A stretch of 64,000 nt of DNA, taken from Bacillus chungangensis (GTDB lineage Bacteria > Bacillota > Bacilli > Bacillales > Bacillaceae_C). The notes under the pieces were generated by a model. It ran no database searches. It had not been told where the DNA came from and saw only the letters and a list, made by a program, of their open reading frames with translations. The DNA lies in the NCBI RefSeq assembly GCF_030812995.1, contig NZ_JAUSTT010000002.1:124001-188000 (forward strand). The letters run 5' to 3'. Positions 63,571 to 64,000 of the stretch are shown one piece after another. The position numbers and the translations under genes were made by a program. How positions within the stretch are numbered: the first letter of the stretch is position 1; each line of letters begins with the position of its first letter.

Positions 63571-63851
63571 ATAAAGTGAAACTTCCATCAGTGGGGTTTT
63601 TTTCTCATCCCCCACTGATAAGAAGTAGAACAAAGGCTAAGATCGCAACGTCCTGTTGCAACGCCTTTGTGACCGACATCCTCGAAAAAGAAAAGCACTT
63701 TTTCTTCGTGCGATGTTGATTCAAGAAGCTTTCCTTGTCCTGTCGGCCCGAACCAATCGGACATTTGACTTTCAGTTGTCCCCCACCTAGCGCTTCTGAT
63801 TCCTCTTACTCTCGAGGTGGGGATCTTACTGCCAGTTAGATGTGAGATAAA
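63571..63851 (+). mobile_element. Structured repeat copy H (full long form)
   Basis: 281 bp, ATAAA at both ends; the best complete copy. From left: hairpin ATCAGTGGGG / CCCCACTGAT, GCAACGTCCTGTTGC, CCGAC ... GTCGG enclosing AAAAAG...CTTTTT and GCAC...GTGC, GAACCAATCGGACATTTGAC, right hairpin CCCCACCT / AGGTGGGG, end TTACTGCCAGTTAGATGTGA. Upstream of lplJ, in opposite orientation. Confidence 0.88.
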
Positions 63852-63876
63852 TGAGAATGAATATCACTTCTTTATT

Positions 63877-64000
63877 ATAAAATGAAACTGCTATCAATGG
63901 GAGTTTTTTTCTTATTCAAATCGATAAGGAGAAGATTGCAACTTCCTAAAAGCAGACGGCTGCTTTTTCTTATCATACGCTTGAACCAATCGGGACATTT
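63877..64000 (+). repeat. Decayed structured repeat copy I, cut by the window edge
   Basis: Starts ATAAAATGAAACTGCTATCA, keeps GATTGCAACTTCC and the CGCTTGAACCAATCGGGACA word, then leaves the window. In tandem with copy H, 25 bases apart. Confidence 0.6.

Overview
The window reads as the chromosome of a low-GC, spore-former-type Firmicute of the family Bacillaceae. The protein-coding genes are dense, start behind strong AGGAGG-type ribosome binding sites, and many are recognisable Bacillus subtilis relatives: comK, the IDEAL-domain neighbour of comK (YhzC-like), YhjD-like, type I signal peptidase, addB-addA, yisK-yisL, lutABC with lutR, lplJ, YhfN-like protease, adaA-ogt, metNIQ. Several also lie near each other in B. 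subtilis (recalled, not checked). No rRNA, tRNA, prophage, CRISPR array or intact transposase was seen.

Layout. 1-2030: 5' part of a secreted amylase-family glycosidase, a DUF523 protein, an ASCH-domain protein. 2142-9671 (minus): a nine-gene operon ending in a clear terminator. It holds a PRD/EIIB-type regulator, an amidohydrolase, a stand-alone PRD protein, a glycine-rich SFCGS protein, DUF4312, DUF4311 and DUF4310 proteins, a SelA/DgaE-like PLP enzyme and a DgaF-like aldolase. This is a known conserved but uncharacterised cluster (Enterococcus EF_0829-EF_0839 type) and the best candidate for an undescribed uptake-plus-catabolism system. 10006-17426: a small membrane protein, a two-component system, two DUF418 membrane proteins, yisL and yisK. 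18183-24337: a GAF/PucR-type regulator, an aldehyde dehydrogenase, a beta-hydroxyacid dehydrogenase and a split DUF3100 transporter. 24452-28782: lactate utilisation lutABC, a VOC protein and lutR. 28897-36199: AddAB recombination nuclease. 36638-44690: SDR, a frameshifted mini-gene, C45 hydrolase, signal peptidase, S9 peptidase, YhjD-like, comK, IDEAL protein. 44745-49588: M48 protease, enoyl-CoA hydratase, an unknown protein, butanediol dehydrogenase. 50258-54883: an SgrR-type regulator between a decayed and an intact copy of one MFS exporter. 54901-57362: permease-adaA-ogt alkylation repair operon. 57777-62112: metNIQ plus an M20 hydrolase under a SAM-I riboswitch with its own sigma-A promoter, with an unlisted 34-residue Cys-containing mini-gene between riboswitch and metN. 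62475-63464: lplJ.

A striking non-coding feature is a dispersed repeat of about 160-300 bp found in eight recognisable copies and three or more decayed ones. Each good copy is bounded by ATAAA, carries a hairpin near each end, and shows compensatory base changes in both hairpins. It has the architecture of a non-autonomous IS200/IS605-like element (PATE/MITE). Three co-oriented copies sit directly upstream of the ribosome binding sites of three consecutive genes (20200, 21843, 23073). Two smaller repeat classes are also present: a short palindrome beside the MFS and permease genes, and a TTTATAAGC array with about 20-21 bp spacing before the permease.
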